Positions 9,700 to 17,978 are shown, counted from the stretch's first letter. The stretch is 64,000 nucleotides of DNA from Flavobacteriaceae bacterium PS02337 (GCA_029959285.1 JASCOE010000001.1:248001-312000), one strand, 5' to 3'. Notes: a model not told the origin generated them from the sequence alone. A program made the numbers and translations.

Positions 9700-11169
9700 T
9701 TATGCTTCAACGTTTACTTCGTTTTTTACTCTCGTTCTAATTTCACTTAGCGATTGATCTAATAAAAGTTTTCCATCTCTGAAAACCTCTTTCAATTCGC
9801 CTTGTTTTTCTTCTTCCCAAGAAACATTATCAGTTAAATGGTACTTACCGTCAATCAAGTCGATTTTCATCAATCCTTTCGCCGATTTTTTAGTTCCGTC
9901 GTCTGTAATTGGATCTTTAAAGATTGCTCTTCCCTCTCCGTTTACTTCTCCGTAAGTTGCTTTCATTGCAAATCCGAAAGTATCTCTCGTGTTGTATTGA
10001 TAGGTAAAAGAACCTATTCCGAGAACAACATTTGTAGATGCGAATCCTTTTTCTTTCAATCTTTCGCAAATTTGAGTTGCTCTTGCCACAGTGATGCTAT
10101 CACCGTAAATCGCACCAATTTGCGGAACCAATTCTTTAAATCCTTTAGCATTTGTAGATCCTCCAAAAACATCCCAAAGCAATTCAATAACACCTTTCTT
10201 TTCTTGTTCTGTTTTTCCGTTCGGATTTCCGCAGATAATATCAACTGGATCACCACTGTCAGGACGAATTACCACTTTTCCTTCTCTTGAAACAATTTCT
10301 TCTTTCAATCTTGGAAGATAATCTGTCAGCACTTTCCACAAATCCCAAGTATCAGAAACGATAGAAACAATTCCTTTTGGATATACTTCTGTAATTAATC
10401 TTTTGAAAGTTTCGTACTCGCCTTCTGTAGTTCCCATACACATTACAGAATGTTCTGTTGCCGCTACAGAACCTGCTACAAGTTCTTGATCTGAATTGGC
10501 ATTGTAATAATCTTCTAAGAAATCTATTGCTGGAATTGTATCTGAACCAGTAAAATTCAATAAATGTCCAGCTGCAGAAGTTACCGCAGCTTCGATTCCT
10601 CCCATTCCTCGCATTGAGAAATCGTGCGCCTGCCAATCTACAAATTCTGGAACAGATGAAGTTTCTGCCGCGTATTTGTCTAAAACTTTTCTGTATTCTT
10701 TAGCAATTGTTGCTGAGTTACACGGAAGCCAAACCACTGCAGAAAGTAACGTTTCGAAATAATTTGTCAACCAGAAAAATTCTGGAATTGTATTGTACAT
10801 CGTAAACATTGGCACTCGCAACGGAACACTTGAACCTTCAGGAAGCGCTTTAAAAACCATTGGAATATAGCCTAAATCGTGTAAATCTTCGATATGTTTA
10901 GTTCCAACTTGGTTTTCACCCAAATAATTATTGATTCTGCGTGAGTATTTTTTAACTACTTCTTCTTTTGATTTTTTGAAAAAATCTTCTTCAAAGTCAC
11001 GAATAATATATTTTTTAATGAAATACTGCAATCCAAAAAAGACAACCTCATCAATTGTTTCAATTCTAGATTTTCTTGGTGTCCAGTTAGAATATACAAT
11101 TGTTGTTCCGTCTGGATATTGTCTTCTGTGGTCAACTTTGTAACCGTCGGTTAATAATAATGGGTTCAT
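9700..11169 (-). CDS. nadV: Nicotinamide phosphoribosyltransferase
   Basis: Condenses nicotinamide with PRPP to give NMN, the first step of nicotinamide salvage. At 489 residues it matches the NAMPT/NadV family and is longer than nicotinate-type PncB. Seen: N-terminal LLLTDGYKVDHRRQYPDGT, the catalytic-histidine segment ATEHSVM near residue 238, and the phosphate-binding VIRPDSGDPVDI near residue 305. It is last in the minus-strand operon, 32 bases after kptA. The upstream prs gene can supply its PRPP. Regulation by the adjacent NrtR-type protein is inferred from the operators before prs. Confidence 0.93.
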   Translation of the reverse strand: MNPLLLTDGYKVDHRRQYPDGTTIVYSNWTPRKSRIETIDEVVFFGLQYFIKKYIIRDFEEDFFKKSKEEVVKKYSRRINNYLGENQVGTKHIEDLHDLGYIPMVFKALPEGSSVPLRVPMFTMYNTIPEFFWLTNYFETLLSAVVWLPCNSATIAKEYRKVLDKYAAETSSVPEFVDWQAHDFSMRGMGGIEAAVTSAAGHLLNFTGSDTIPAIDFLEDYYNANSDQELVAGSVAATEHSVMCMGTTEGEYETFKRLITEVYPKGIVSIVSDTWDLWKVLTDYLPRLKEEIVSREGKVVIRPDSGDPVDIICGNPNGKTEQEKKGVIELLWDVFGGSTNAKGFKELVPQIGAIYGDSITVARATQICERLKEKGFASTNVVLGIGSFTYQYNTRDTFGFAMKATYGEVNGEGRAIFKDPITDDGTKKSAKGLMKIDLIDGKYHLTDNVSWEEEKQGELKEVFRDGKLLLDQSLSEIRTRVKNEVNVEA

Positions 11170-11201
11170 AATATTTATAATTTAAGGCTTTATAATAGTT
11201 T

Positions 11202-11750
11202 TTAAAATTCGATATATTTTGCTGGAACTTCATCTGTAAGCCAGACATTATTTTCAGACAAATAAAATTTGAATCCGTCTTTGTGCATTTCGCCGCTTTT
11301 GATTGTTAGAATTTGCGGAATTCCTCTTCTGTTTCCAACTTTTGTTGCCGTTTCTTTATCTTTTGAAAGATGAACATGTTGACGATCCATTTTCTGCAAT
11401 CCTTCTTTTTGAATGCTTTCAAGAAATTTTTCAACAGTTCCGTGAAATAAAAACTCCGAAGGTTCTGCTTCTTCTAAATTCAATTCAACCGAAATAGAAT
11501 GTCCCTGACTTGCACGGATTTTGGTTTTATCTTCATTAAATGCAAAACGTTTTTTATCGTTATTTTCAACAACATAATTCAAAAGTTCGGCAGTCATCTG
11601 ATTTTGAGTTTCTTTGTTATTACATTTTACAATTAATTCTTCAATATCCGCCCAGCCATTTTCGTCTAAATTTAATCCGATAGTTTCAGGCGAATGTCTG
11701 AGCACTAGGCTAAGAAATTTGCTGACGTTTTTTGCTGTTTTTTCATTCAT
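11202..11750 (-). CDS. kptA: RNA 2'-phosphotransferase (Tpt1/KptA family)
   Basis: Tpt1/KptA enzymes move an internal RNA 2'-phosphate to NAD+, releasing nicotinamide and ADP-ribose cyclic phosphate. The 182-residue protein has the N-terminal winged segment (SKFLSLVLRHSPE), the RASQGHS motif, LFHGT and QHVHLS, so the catalytic Arg-His-Arg-Arg set seems complete. Bacterial substrates are unclear because bacteria lack the tRNA splicing step that makes such RNA. It sits between NADAR and nadV (gaps 9 and 32 bases), where its products, nicotinamide and an ADP-ribose derivative, could feed its neighbours. Confidence 0.92.
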   Translation of the reverse strand: MNEKTAKNVSKFLSLVLRHSPETIGLNLDENGWADIEELIVKCNNKETQNQMTAELLNYVVENNDKKRFAFNEDKTKIRASQGHSISVELNLEEAEPSEFLFHGTVEKFLESIQKEGLQKMDRQHVHLSKDKETATKVGNRRGIPQILTIKSGEMHKDGFKFYLSENNVWLTDEVPAKYIEF

Positions 11751-11759
11751 TATTTCTAA

Positions 11760-12287
11760 CTATTTCAATTCATCTCTAACTTCCATCAAAGCAAAACCTA
11801 AAAGATTTAATCCTTTCCATTTTTCAGGATTTAAAACATCTTTGTGATCTTCTGCCATTCCGATTCCCCAAATTGGATCAACCGGACTTGCTTCTACTAA
11901 AACTCGGTCTTTAGTGTTTAATAAGAACGTTTTCAAATCAGGATTTTGACTGAATTTGTAAAAGTTTCCTTGTTTTACGATTTCATATCGGTTTTCTAAC
12001 CAACGTTTATCATCGTAATTCTTTACTTCGCGACCTAACTTTTTTGCTTCAGCTGGTGAATTGCATTGTATGATTTTCTCTAAAACTTCATCATCTTTAA
12101 ATAATTCGGCTTTTTTTGCCATCATCCAATGTTCTGCTGTTTTGTAAATCACGCCATTTACTTCAAAAGAACTTAACCACCACTGGCTGAAACAAGTTTT
12201 GGTAATCATTCCGTCTTTGCTTGGCTGATGTCCCCAGAAAAATAAGAACTTACTTTCTTGAGCTATATTTTCTATATTGTATTTCAT
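11760..12287 (-). CDS. NADAR (YbiA-like) family protein
   Basis: A 175-residue protein of the NADAR superfamily (NAD- and ADP-ribose-associated), related to E. coli YbiA; characterised members are N-glycosidases, including ones acting on riboflavin intermediates or on ADP-ribosylated guanine. Seen: FLFFWGHQ near the start, CFSQWW, TAEHWMMAKKA, and the C-terminal LVEASPVDPIWGIGM motif. It lies between prs and kptA, 9 bases from kptA. In this setting it probably handles an ADP-ribosyl compound; the exact substrate is not known. Confidence 0.9.
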   Translation of the reverse strand: MKYNIENIAQESKFLFFWGHQPSKDGMITKTCFSQWWLSSFEVNGVIYKTAEHWMMAKKAELFKDDEVLEKIIQCNSPAEAKKLGREVKNYDDKRWLENRYEIVKQGNFYKFSQNPDLKTFLLNTKDRVLVEASPVDPIWGIGMAEDHKDVLNPEKWKGLNLLGFALMEVRDELK

Positions 12288-12347
12288 TTTCTTTTGTTTT
12301 TTGTTTCAGGTTTTATGTTGCATACCGAACTTGAAACCTGAAACTTT

Positions 12348-13181
12348 TTAAACTAAAGTATCTAGTCCAATTACCTGAACGCTTTCGCCTTCAAAATCTT
12401 TAAATGAATTTGTTGTAAAAATGCCGTCAAAACAGTTTAAAACTTCAAAACCTTTATTGAAAATTCCGTGGCTTACGGCTAAATATAATTTTCCAGCATT
12501 TTTCTTTTTTAATTCTTCGGCAAGACCAACAAAAGTTCCGCCGCCGTCACAAATATCATCTACAATTAAACAATCCATTCCATTTAAATCTTCTTCATAT
12601 ACTTTAAAACCAGATAATCTTCCAGTTTTTACGTCACGGCTTTTACTGCATTCTACAACTTCAACTCCACCTAAAAATTCAGAAACTTTATAGATTTTTT
12701 TCAAAGCGCCACCATCTGGAGAAATTAATTTTACGTTTTCTCCAATTCTATTTAAAACTTCTTTGATAAAAGTATAATTCGGAATTACTGTACTATTATT
12801 TAATAAAGCTGGAGTTACTTCAGAGTGCGCATCAAAAACAAATACTTTGCTCAATTGTAAAGCATTAATAATATCAGCATATACTTTTACAGAAAGTGGC
12901 TCGCCAGGAATCATAACGCGATCTTGCCTTGCAGCTGGAAAATATGGAATAAAAAGATCGATAATTTTAACGTCCATTCTGCGTAAAGCATCAACAGTAA
13001 CGCACAACAATCCTAAATCATTGAATGAATTTAATCGGTGTGTAATAGTTACTTTTCTATTTGCATCGAAATCTGGAACGATTTTGATATGTGGTTCTCC
13101 TCCAGAGAAAGTAAAACTTTGAAATTTAATTTCTTCCTGATTTTGAAAAGGAGCGAATTTGGGGTCAAGATTTAGTATCAT
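12348..13181 (-). CDS. prs: Ribose-phosphate pyrophosphokinase, short NAD-operon type
   Basis: Makes PRPP from ribose 5-phosphate and ATP. At 277 residues it is shorter than housekeeping Prs (about 310), so it is likely a second, dedicated copy. Seen: IPYFPAARQDRVMIPGEPLS (ATP-binding), FDAHSE near residue 120, and the PRPP loop VDDICDGGGTF near residue 209. It is first in the minus-strand operon; PRPP is the cosubstrate of NadV encoded three genes downstream. The promoter and two putative operators lie directly upstream. Confidence 0.93.
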   Translation of the reverse strand: MILNLDPKFAPFQNQEEIKFQSFTFSGGEPHIKIVPDFDANRKVTITHRLNSFNDLGLLCVTVDALRRMDVKIIDLFIPYFPAARQDRVMIPGEPLSVKVYADIINALQLSKVFVFDAHSEVTPALLNNSTVIPNYTFIKEVLNRIGENVKLISPDGGALKKIYKVSEFLGGVEVVECSKSRDVKTGRLSGFKVYEEDLNGMDCLIVDDICDGGGTFVGLAEELKKKNAGKLYLAVSHGIFNKGFEVLNCFDGIFTTNSFKDFEGESVQVIGLDTLV

Positions 13182-13191
13182 AGTTTTTTAG

Positions 13192-13212
13192 TTTGCGTTA
13201 ATTATACGCAAA
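13192..13212. promoter_or_regulatory. Putative NrtR operator 1, over the -7 box of prs
   Basis: A perfect 21-bp palindrome TTTGCGT-N7-ACGCAAA. It overlaps the -7 box of the minus-strand promoter, as expected for a repressor site. Identity of the bound protein is inferred from the adjacent NrtR-type gene. Confidence 0.75.
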
Positions 13213-13238
13213 TGTAGAATTAATTTTTAAATAAACAA
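13209..13238 (-). promoter_or_regulatory. Promoter of the prs-NADAR-kptA-nadV operon
   Basis: On the minus strand TTG (13236-13238) is followed after exactly 19 bases by TACATTTG (13209-13216), fitting the flavobacterial TTG-N19-TAnnTTTG form. Four bases of the -7 box are shared with operator 1. Confidence 0.75.
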
Positions 13239-13243
13239 TTTAT

Positions 13244-13264
13244 TTTGTGTAAAACTTACGCAAA
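13244..13264. promoter_or_regulatory. Putative NrtR operator 2, upstream of the -33 element
   Basis: TTTGTGT-N7-ACGCAAA, the same 21-bp palindrome as operator 1 with one mismatched base pair. It starts 52 bp from operator 1, about five helical turns, and overlaps the stop codon of the regulator gene. Confidence 0.7.
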
Positions 13265-13948
13265 CTTTATTTCGAAGTGAAAACCTTCTTTAGTCAATTC
13301 ATTATATTTCAATTTATTAAACTTAAAAAGTTTTGCTGGACGTCCCGTTTTTACTGGAGAAAAGTTTTCCGTTTGCTCTAAAATATCGAAGCTCAATATT
13401 TTTTTTCTAAAGTTCCGACGATCAATTTCTTTTTCTAAAATGGTGCAATAAAGATTTTCTAAGTCTGAGAATAAAAATTCTTCGGGAAGCAAATCGAAGC
13501 CGATTGGTTCGTAAGTTAATTTGGCTTTTAGTCTTTCTATTCCTTTTTGTAAAATCAAATTATGATCAAATGCCAAAGGCGGAATTTCGTCAATTTTAAA
13601 CCATTGTACTTTTTCTGCGTCGGTATTAGCTTTAATTTCTAGGTTAGAAGCATCAACTAAAGCGTAATAAGTAACCGAAATAACGCGGTTTCTAGAATCT
13701 CTGTGAATATCGTCTCCAAAAGTGTACAACTGCTCCATAAAAGTAAGCTGTACGCTTGTTTCTTCATGCAATTCACGAATAACGGCATCGTTTAAAGATT
13801 CTTCATCTTTAACCAAACCGCCTGGTAAAGCCCAATATTTATCTGAAGTACCAAATTGCTGTTCAATCAATAACACATACAAACCGTTGCTTTTGTATCC
13901 AAAAACAATAGCATCAACAGCAATTCTAATATTTTGCAATTTTTCCAT
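13256..13948 (-). CDS. nrtR: NrtR-type Nudix transcriptional regulator of NAD metabolism
   Basis: A 230-residue protein with an N-terminal Nudix domain (about 8-145) and a C-terminal winged helix containing GRPAKLFKFNKL near residue 205, the recognition segment of the NrtR family. NrtR proteins repress NAD genes and release DNA on binding ADP-ribose. Here the Nudix box (residues 44-66) keeps RELHEE, so hydrolytic activity is possible; only its terminal glycine is changed to serine. The gene is upstream of prs with the same orientation; its own promoter (TATATTTG, plus-strand 13969-13976) has no such palindrome, so it may not repress itself. Confidence 0.85.
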   Translation of the reverse strand: MEKLQNIRIAVDAIVFGYKSNGLYVLLIEQQFGTSDKYWALPGGLVKDEESLNDAVIRELHEETSVQLTFMEQLYTFGDDIHRDSRNRVISVTYYALVDASNLEIKANTDAEKVQWFKIDEIPPLAFDHNLILQKGIERLKAKLTYEPIGFDLLPEEFLFSDLENLYCTILEKEIDRRNFRKKILSFDILEQTENFSPVKTGRPAKLFKFNKLKYNELTKEGFHFEIKFA

Positions 13949-13980
13949 ATTTAAAAATCATATCAAACAAATATAAAGAA

Positions 13981-14035
13981 AGAGAGTCAACTTTATAATT
14001 TAATGCATCATCATTAAATTATAAAATTGACTCTC
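13981..14035. terminator. Long hairpin terminator of the PKD lipoprotein gene
   Basis: 25-base arms beginning AGAGAGTCAACTTTATAATT pair across a 5-base loop with a single mismatch. It lies after the stop codon of the 14055-14411 gene and upstream of the nrtR promoter. Confidence 0.8.
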
Positions 14036-14054
14036 TAATTTCTTATTTCTTTTT

Positions 14055-14411
14055 CTAATTAACTGTTACCGTTCTTTTCGGTATAGAAGTACAATCTGCT
14101 CCATCTTTTTTTACTGTAACTTCAGCTTTAGCTTCATATGTTCCTGCTGCTGCATACGTGTGAGTAACTTCTTGGCCAGTTCCTGTGCTTCCATCTCCAA
14201 ATGTCCATTTTACAGAAACCAATGTTCCTGTTCCACTATAACCAACCGAATAATTCATCAATTTTGGATTACTCGCATCTGTAGAATTGTGTAATTTAAC
14301 AAAAATTGATTCTGCAAGACAATCGACGATAACTTCGTCATCATGTTTACTGCAAGAATTACTAGTAAAAAACAATAGAGCAAGTATTAAAAATGTTACA
14401 ATCTTTTTCAT
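14055..14411 (-). CDS. Small lipoprotein with one PKD domain
   Basis: A 118-residue lipoprotein: signal peptide with lipobox SNSC (cysteine at residue 20), then one PKD-type immunoglobulin-like domain with the typical WTFGDGSTG and HTYAAAGTYEAKAEV segments. PKD domains mediate binding between proteins or to glycans at the cell surface. It is monocistronic and no partner is evident nearby. Confidence 0.85.
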   Translation of the reverse strand: MKKIVTFLILALLFFTSNSCSKHDDEVIVDCLAESIFVKLHNSTDASNPKLMNYSVGYSGTGTLVSVKWTFGDGSTGTGQEVTHTYAAAGTYEAKAEVTVKKDGADCTSIPKRTVTVN

Positions 14412-14530
14412 AATTGAAAATTTTAATGGTTAGTTCCTCAAAAATATTCTTTTAAAAGATACATTCAAAGCAAAACGAAAGAATTTTCAGATATAATAAT
14501 ATTGAATTTAAATAAAAAGCAAGGCGATTT

Positions 14531-15436
14531 CTACAATCGATTTCCGAAAAATAACTTTAATTCTTTAGCAATAATTTCAAAAAAAGAATTAGCATTATTA
14601 TTTTTTGCCGTTAATAAATACACAAATTCTTCTGGAACATGAAAACTATTCCATAATAATTGTAGTTTATTTTCTGAAATTAATTTTCTTGCGTTGCAAT
14701 TCCACGTTACAGCAACTCCTTCATTTTTAGCTAATAATTTCAACATTTCAGATTCTGAAGGAATAATATAATTTGGCACCATAGAAGGTCTTTTTTTATT
14801 AAAAGCATGTAACCAAAATACTTTTATATGCGGAATTCTAGCGTCGTGACTATACCATTTCTGTTCGTTAAGCCATTGTTCGATTTCTGTATAATTGTCG
14901 GCTTTCAATTTCTGGCGAAAATCGGTTATATCCAAACTTGTCGGTGCAACCATAATAAGTTTGATTTTTCCAACGATTTCATACATCGTATCAAATGTTT
15001 CGTAACCTTTTGTGACAATGGCAAAGTCTAATTTTTTGGCATCGACTAAAGCAAAAAGTTCATCGTTACTTGCGAAAGTAAAATCGATTAGATCGAATTT
15101 CGAAATCAAAAGATTTCCAATACAACTAAAAAGATGCTGCGAAATTCCGATTGAAATTAGTCTATTGGCATCTTCTGCTTTATTTCTAAAGCTAGTTTCC
15201 ACATTTTCAAGCCTTTCTAATGCATCTATTATTAAATTATTTAGTAACTTAGCATATTCGGTTGGCTCTACGCCTTTCGATTTCCGGTTAAATAATTTAT
15301 TTCCAACGTGCGCCTCAAGCATCGAAATTTGCTGACTAACCGCTGGCTGACTCATAAATAATTCCTTCGCAGCCACTGAAAAATTACCGTTTTTGTAAAC
15401 TGCTTTAAAAGTTCTGTACCATTCTAGATTTACCAT
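14531..15436 (-). CDS. LysR-family transcriptional regulator
   Basis: A 301-residue regulator with an N-terminal helix-turn-helix (MVNLEWYRTFKAVYKNGNFS, then AAKELFMSQPAVSQQISMLE) and a substrate-binding domain. The ATG at 15436 was chosen; the frame is open 45 codons further upstream, but that extension would run into the divergent gene and lacks family similarity. It is divergent from the DJ-1/PfpI gene across 85 bases that contain a 16-bp perfect palindrome, so it probably regulates that gene and perhaps the dehydrogenase after it. The inducer is unknown. Confidence 0.9.
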   Translation of the reverse strand: MVNLEWYRTFKAVYKNGNFSVAAKELFMSQPAVSQQISMLEAHVGNKLFNRKSKGVEPTEYAKLLNNLIIDALERLENVETSFRNKAEDANRLISIGISQHLFSCIGNLLISKFDLIDFTFASNDELFALVDAKKLDFAIVTKGYETFDTMYEIVGKIKLIMVAPTSLDITDFRQKLKADNYTEIEQWLNEQKWYSHDARIPHIKVFWLHAFNKKRPSMVPNYIIPSESEMLKLLAKNEGVAVTWNCNARKLISENKLQLLWNSFHVPEEFVYLLTAKNNNANSFFEIIAKELKLFFGNRL

Positions 15437-15438
15437 GA

Positions 15439-15505
15439 TATAAATATATTTATAACAAACATAGTTTATTTTATTTTTACTGATATCACATAAGACGTAA
15501 ATTTG
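15439..15505. promoter_or_regulatory. Divergent regulatory region between lysR-type and DJ-1 genes
   Basis: A 16-bp perfect palindrome TATAAATATATTTATA (15439-15454) adjoins the LysR start. A minus-strand -7 box TATGTTTG (plus-strand 15456-15463) faces LysR, and a plus-strand TAAATTTG (15498-15505) faces the DJ-1 gene. The palindrome is a plausible LysR site. Confidence 0.5.
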
Positions 15506-15521
15506 TTGAAAATTTAATCTT

Positions 15522-16283
15522 ATGAAGAAAATAGCACTATTCGCAATAACTGCATTTACAGCCGTAAGCATTTCAGCTGAAGCTCAAAAGTCAAATAAAA
15601 AAAGTATGAAAAAGGTCTTATTTGTTGTTACCAGCAATGATAAACTGGGCAATACAGGAGAAAAAACAGGATTTTGGTCAGAAGAATTTGCTGCACCATA
15701 TTATGAATTACTAGATCAAGGCGTTGAAATTACAATTGCTTCTCCACTTGGAGGACAACCACCAATTGATCCAAAAAGTGCTGATCCAGCTTCGGCAACC
15801 GAAGACACTAAACGGTTTGATGCCGATAAAGTTTTACAAGAAAAATTAAAAAACACTTTAAAACTTTCTACAATTAATCAGAAAGATTATGATGCTGTAT
15901 TTTATCCAGGAGGTCATGGTCCGCTTTGGGATTTGGTTGAAGACAGAAATTCAATTGCTTTAATTGAATCTTTCTACACACACAAAAAACCTGTAGCTTT
16001 TGTTTGTCACGCTCCTGCCGTTTTGAAAAACGTAAAAGTAGACGGACAATATTTGGTAAAAGGAAAGAAAATAACTGGTTTTACTAACGAAGAAGAAGAA
16101 GCTGTAGGTTTGACAAAAGTAGTTCCGTTTTTATTGGAAGATGTTTTAGCTTCACATGGAGGAGTTTTTTCTAAAGGTCCAAACTGGCAACCTTACGCTG
16201 TTGAAGACGGACTTTTAATTACTGGACAAAATCCAGCTTCATCTAAATTGGTGGCTGGAAAATTGCTAAAAAAATTGAATTAA
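15522..16283 (+). CDS. Exported DJ-1/PfpI (Hsp31-like) family protein
   Basis: A 253-residue type-1 glutamine-amidotransferase-fold protein. The nucleophile elbow AFVCHAPAVL carries the reactive cysteine near residue 166, and YPGGHGPLWDL matches the family glycine-rich loop; relatives are glyoxalase/chaperone-like proteins that detoxify reactive carbonyls. An N-terminal signal peptide (MKKIALFAITAFTAVSISAEA) suggests the periplasm, which is unusual for this family. If translation began at the internal ATG at 15606 the product would be cytoplasmic, but the -7 box at 15498 supports the first start. Confidence 0.85.
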   Translation: MKKIALFAITAFTAVSISAEAQKSNKKSMKKVLFVVTSNDKLGNTGEKTGFWSEEFAAPYYELLDQGVEITIASPLGGQPPIDPKSADPASATEDTKRFDADKVLQEKLKNTLKLSTINQKDYDAVFYPGGHGPLWDLVEDRNSIALIESFYTHKKPVAFVCHAPAVLKNVKVDGQYLVKGKKITGFTNEEEEAVGLTKVVPFLLEDVLASHGGVFSKGPNWQPYAVEDGLLITGQNPASSKLVAGKLLKKLN

Positions 16284-16301
16284 AAGGTACTGAGATTCTA
16301 A

Positions 16302-16440
16302 GATTCTGAGGTTCTAAGCGTTTTCTTAGCAACTTAAAATCTGATTCTCTCATCTATTAATCAATTAATAAAAAAATTAAATAACAACGATGCTAAGTTT
16401 GCTGACTAAGTTCAAACAAAAAACTTAGAACCTCAGAACC
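16302..16440. repeat. Inverted repeat of the CTTAGAACCTCAGAACC family
   Basis: GATTCTGAGGTTCTAAG (16302-16318) pairs with CTTAGAACCTCAGAACC (16424-16440) with one mismatch, and degenerate copies extend on both sides to about 16290 and 16455. Similar strings occur before the YafY gene near 63015. It fills the gap between the DJ-1 gene and the dehydrogenase gene. Confidence 0.65.
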
Positions 16441-16465
16441 TTAGCATCTTAGAACATAAAAAAAC

Positions 16466-17623
16466 ATGCTAAACTTTGAATTATACAATCCGACGAATTT
16501 AATCTTCGGAAAAGGACAAATTGAAAAACTTTCGACTTTAGTTCCAAAAAATGCTAAAATATTATTGGCTTATGGCGGCGGAAGTATCTTTAAAAACGGA
16601 ATTTACGATCAAGTAATCAACAATCTAAAAGGTTTTGAAATTGTAGAATTTGGTGGAATTGAACCAAATCCGAGATTTGAAACTTTAATGAAAGCTGTTG
16701 ATGTAATTAAAGCAGAAAAAATCGATTTTATTTTAGCTGTTGGCGGGGGCTCTGTAATTGATGGTGTGAAATTTATTTCGGGAGCCGTTAATTTTGATGG
16801 AAATCCGATTGACATTCTACAAAAAAGAATATTAATTAAAGAAAATGCTTTGCCTTTTGGAACAATTTTGACACTTCCAGCAACAGGAAGCGAAATGAAT
16901 TCTGGCTATGTTGTGACAATTGAAGCAACTCAAGAAAAATTATCTTCTGGCGGAAGCGCTTTGTTTCCGCAATTCTCTATTTGTGATCCGACTGTAATTG
17001 CTTCTTTACCAAAAAGACAACTTGAAAATGGTGTTGTAGATGCGTTTACTCACGTTATGGAACAATATTTAACGTATCCAACCGATGCCTTTTTACAAGA
17101 TAGAATTGCAGAAGGAATTTTGCAGACTTTAATTGAAGTTGGACCTGGAGTTGTAGATAATCCGACAGATTATACTTTGGCTTCAAACTTTATGTGGAGC
17201 TGTACAATGGCGTTAAACGGATTGATTCAGAAAGGTGTTCCGAGCGATTGGGCAACGCATATGATTGGTCATGAATTAACAGCTCTTTACGAAATTGACC
17301 ATGCAAGAACTTTGGCGATAATAGGTCCAAGCTTATATACTGTAATGTTCGAAACTAAAAAAGGAAAATTGGCTCAATACGGAAGACGTATTTTTAACTT
17401 AACCGGTTCTGATGACGAAGTTGCAAAAGAAGCAATCAACAAAACCGTAGCGTTTTTCCATACAATGGGAATGGACACGAAACTTTCGCAATACACAAAC
17501 GATTATTCTAACACAGCAGATTTTATCGTAAATCGTTTTGATGAAAGAGGTTGGAAAGGTTTAGGCGAAAAACAATTAGTTACTTTAGATAAAGTGAAAT
17601 CTATTGTTGAACTTTCTTATTAG
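16466..17623 (+). CDS. Iron-dependent alcohol dehydrogenase (YqhD/BdhA type)
   Basis: A 385-residue group III alcohol dehydrogenase, likely NADPH-dependent reduction of aldehydes. Seen: N-terminal NPTNLIFGKGQIEKL, the nucleotide-binding GGGSVIDGVKF, and metal-site residues in DAFTHVMEQY, HMIGHELTALYEIDH. The closest known types are E. coli YqhD and butanol dehydrogenases. Placed after the DJ-1 protein and its LysR regulator, it suggests a reactive-aldehyde response, which is inference. Confidence 0.9.
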   Translation: MLNFELYNPTNLIFGKGQIEKLSTLVPKNAKILLAYGGGSIFKNGIYDQVINNLKGFEIVEFGGIEPNPRFETLMKAVDVIKAEKIDFILAVGGGSVIDGVKFISGAVNFDGNPIDILQKRILIKENALPFGTILTLPATGSEMNSGYVVTIEATQEKLSSGGSALFPQFSICDPTVIASLPKRQLENGVVDAFTHVMEQYLTYPTDAFLQDRIAEGILQTLIEVGPGVVDNPTDYTLASNFMWSCTMALNGLIQKGVPSDWATHMIGHELTALYEIDHARTLAIIGPSLYTVMFETKKGKLAQYGRRIFNLTGSDDEVAKEAINKTVAFFHTMGMDTKLSQYTNDYSNTADFIVNRFDERGWKGLGEKQLVTLDKVKSIVELSY

Positions 17624-17978
17624 TCGCAATATTCAGTTTAAGTTTAAAGCTTCAACATGTCACTGAAAACTGTGACTGTGACTGAAAACTATTTCACATA
17701 AAAATCAAAAAAGGCGTTCTTAATAAATTTAGGAACGCCTTTTTAAAATACTAAAACAAAACTAACTAACTCAATTCCTTGTAAATTCATTAAAATTCTA
17801 ATTTATAAAGTATTACAACGTAAGTCGTGTGTTTTTATTGTATAGTGCTTGAAAAAAAATATTTAAACGCAAAAACTCTTGAAAGTCATTATGATTAAAG
17901 GCTTTTTTGAAATTTCTTAAATCAGGTTTTGCTTTATTAGCACATTATTAAGTACTTTTGTTTTAAATTATTAAAATA
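17624..17978. promoter_or_regulatory. Gap between the dehydrogenase and gpsA: repeat, terminator, promoter
   Basis: No gene is seen. It holds a copy of the CACTGAAAACTGYGACTG repeat (17661-17697), a terminator (17707-17746), and the gpsA promoter: TTG at 17930-17932, 20 bases, TACTTTTG at 17953-17960, about 19 bases before the ATG. Confidence 0.6.
17707..17746 (+). terminator. Terminator after the alcohol dehydrogenase gene
   Basis: AAAAAGGCGTTCTTAA pairs with TTAGGAACGCCTTTTT and ends in a T run. Confidence 0.85.

Noticed and set aside
9838-10290. 150-codon open frame opposite nadV
   Set aside because: It is a shadow of the nadV reading frame, with no family similarity or promoter.
9700-13948. 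The NAD operon as a dedicated anti-phage defence system
   Set aside because: No toxin, sensor or NAD-depleting effector is encoded here; salvage with NrtR-type control explains the genes.
15437-15571. 45-codon N-terminal extension of the LysR regulator
   Set aside because: It overlaps the divergent DJ-1 gene and its promoter, and the helix-turn-helix family begins at MVNLEW.
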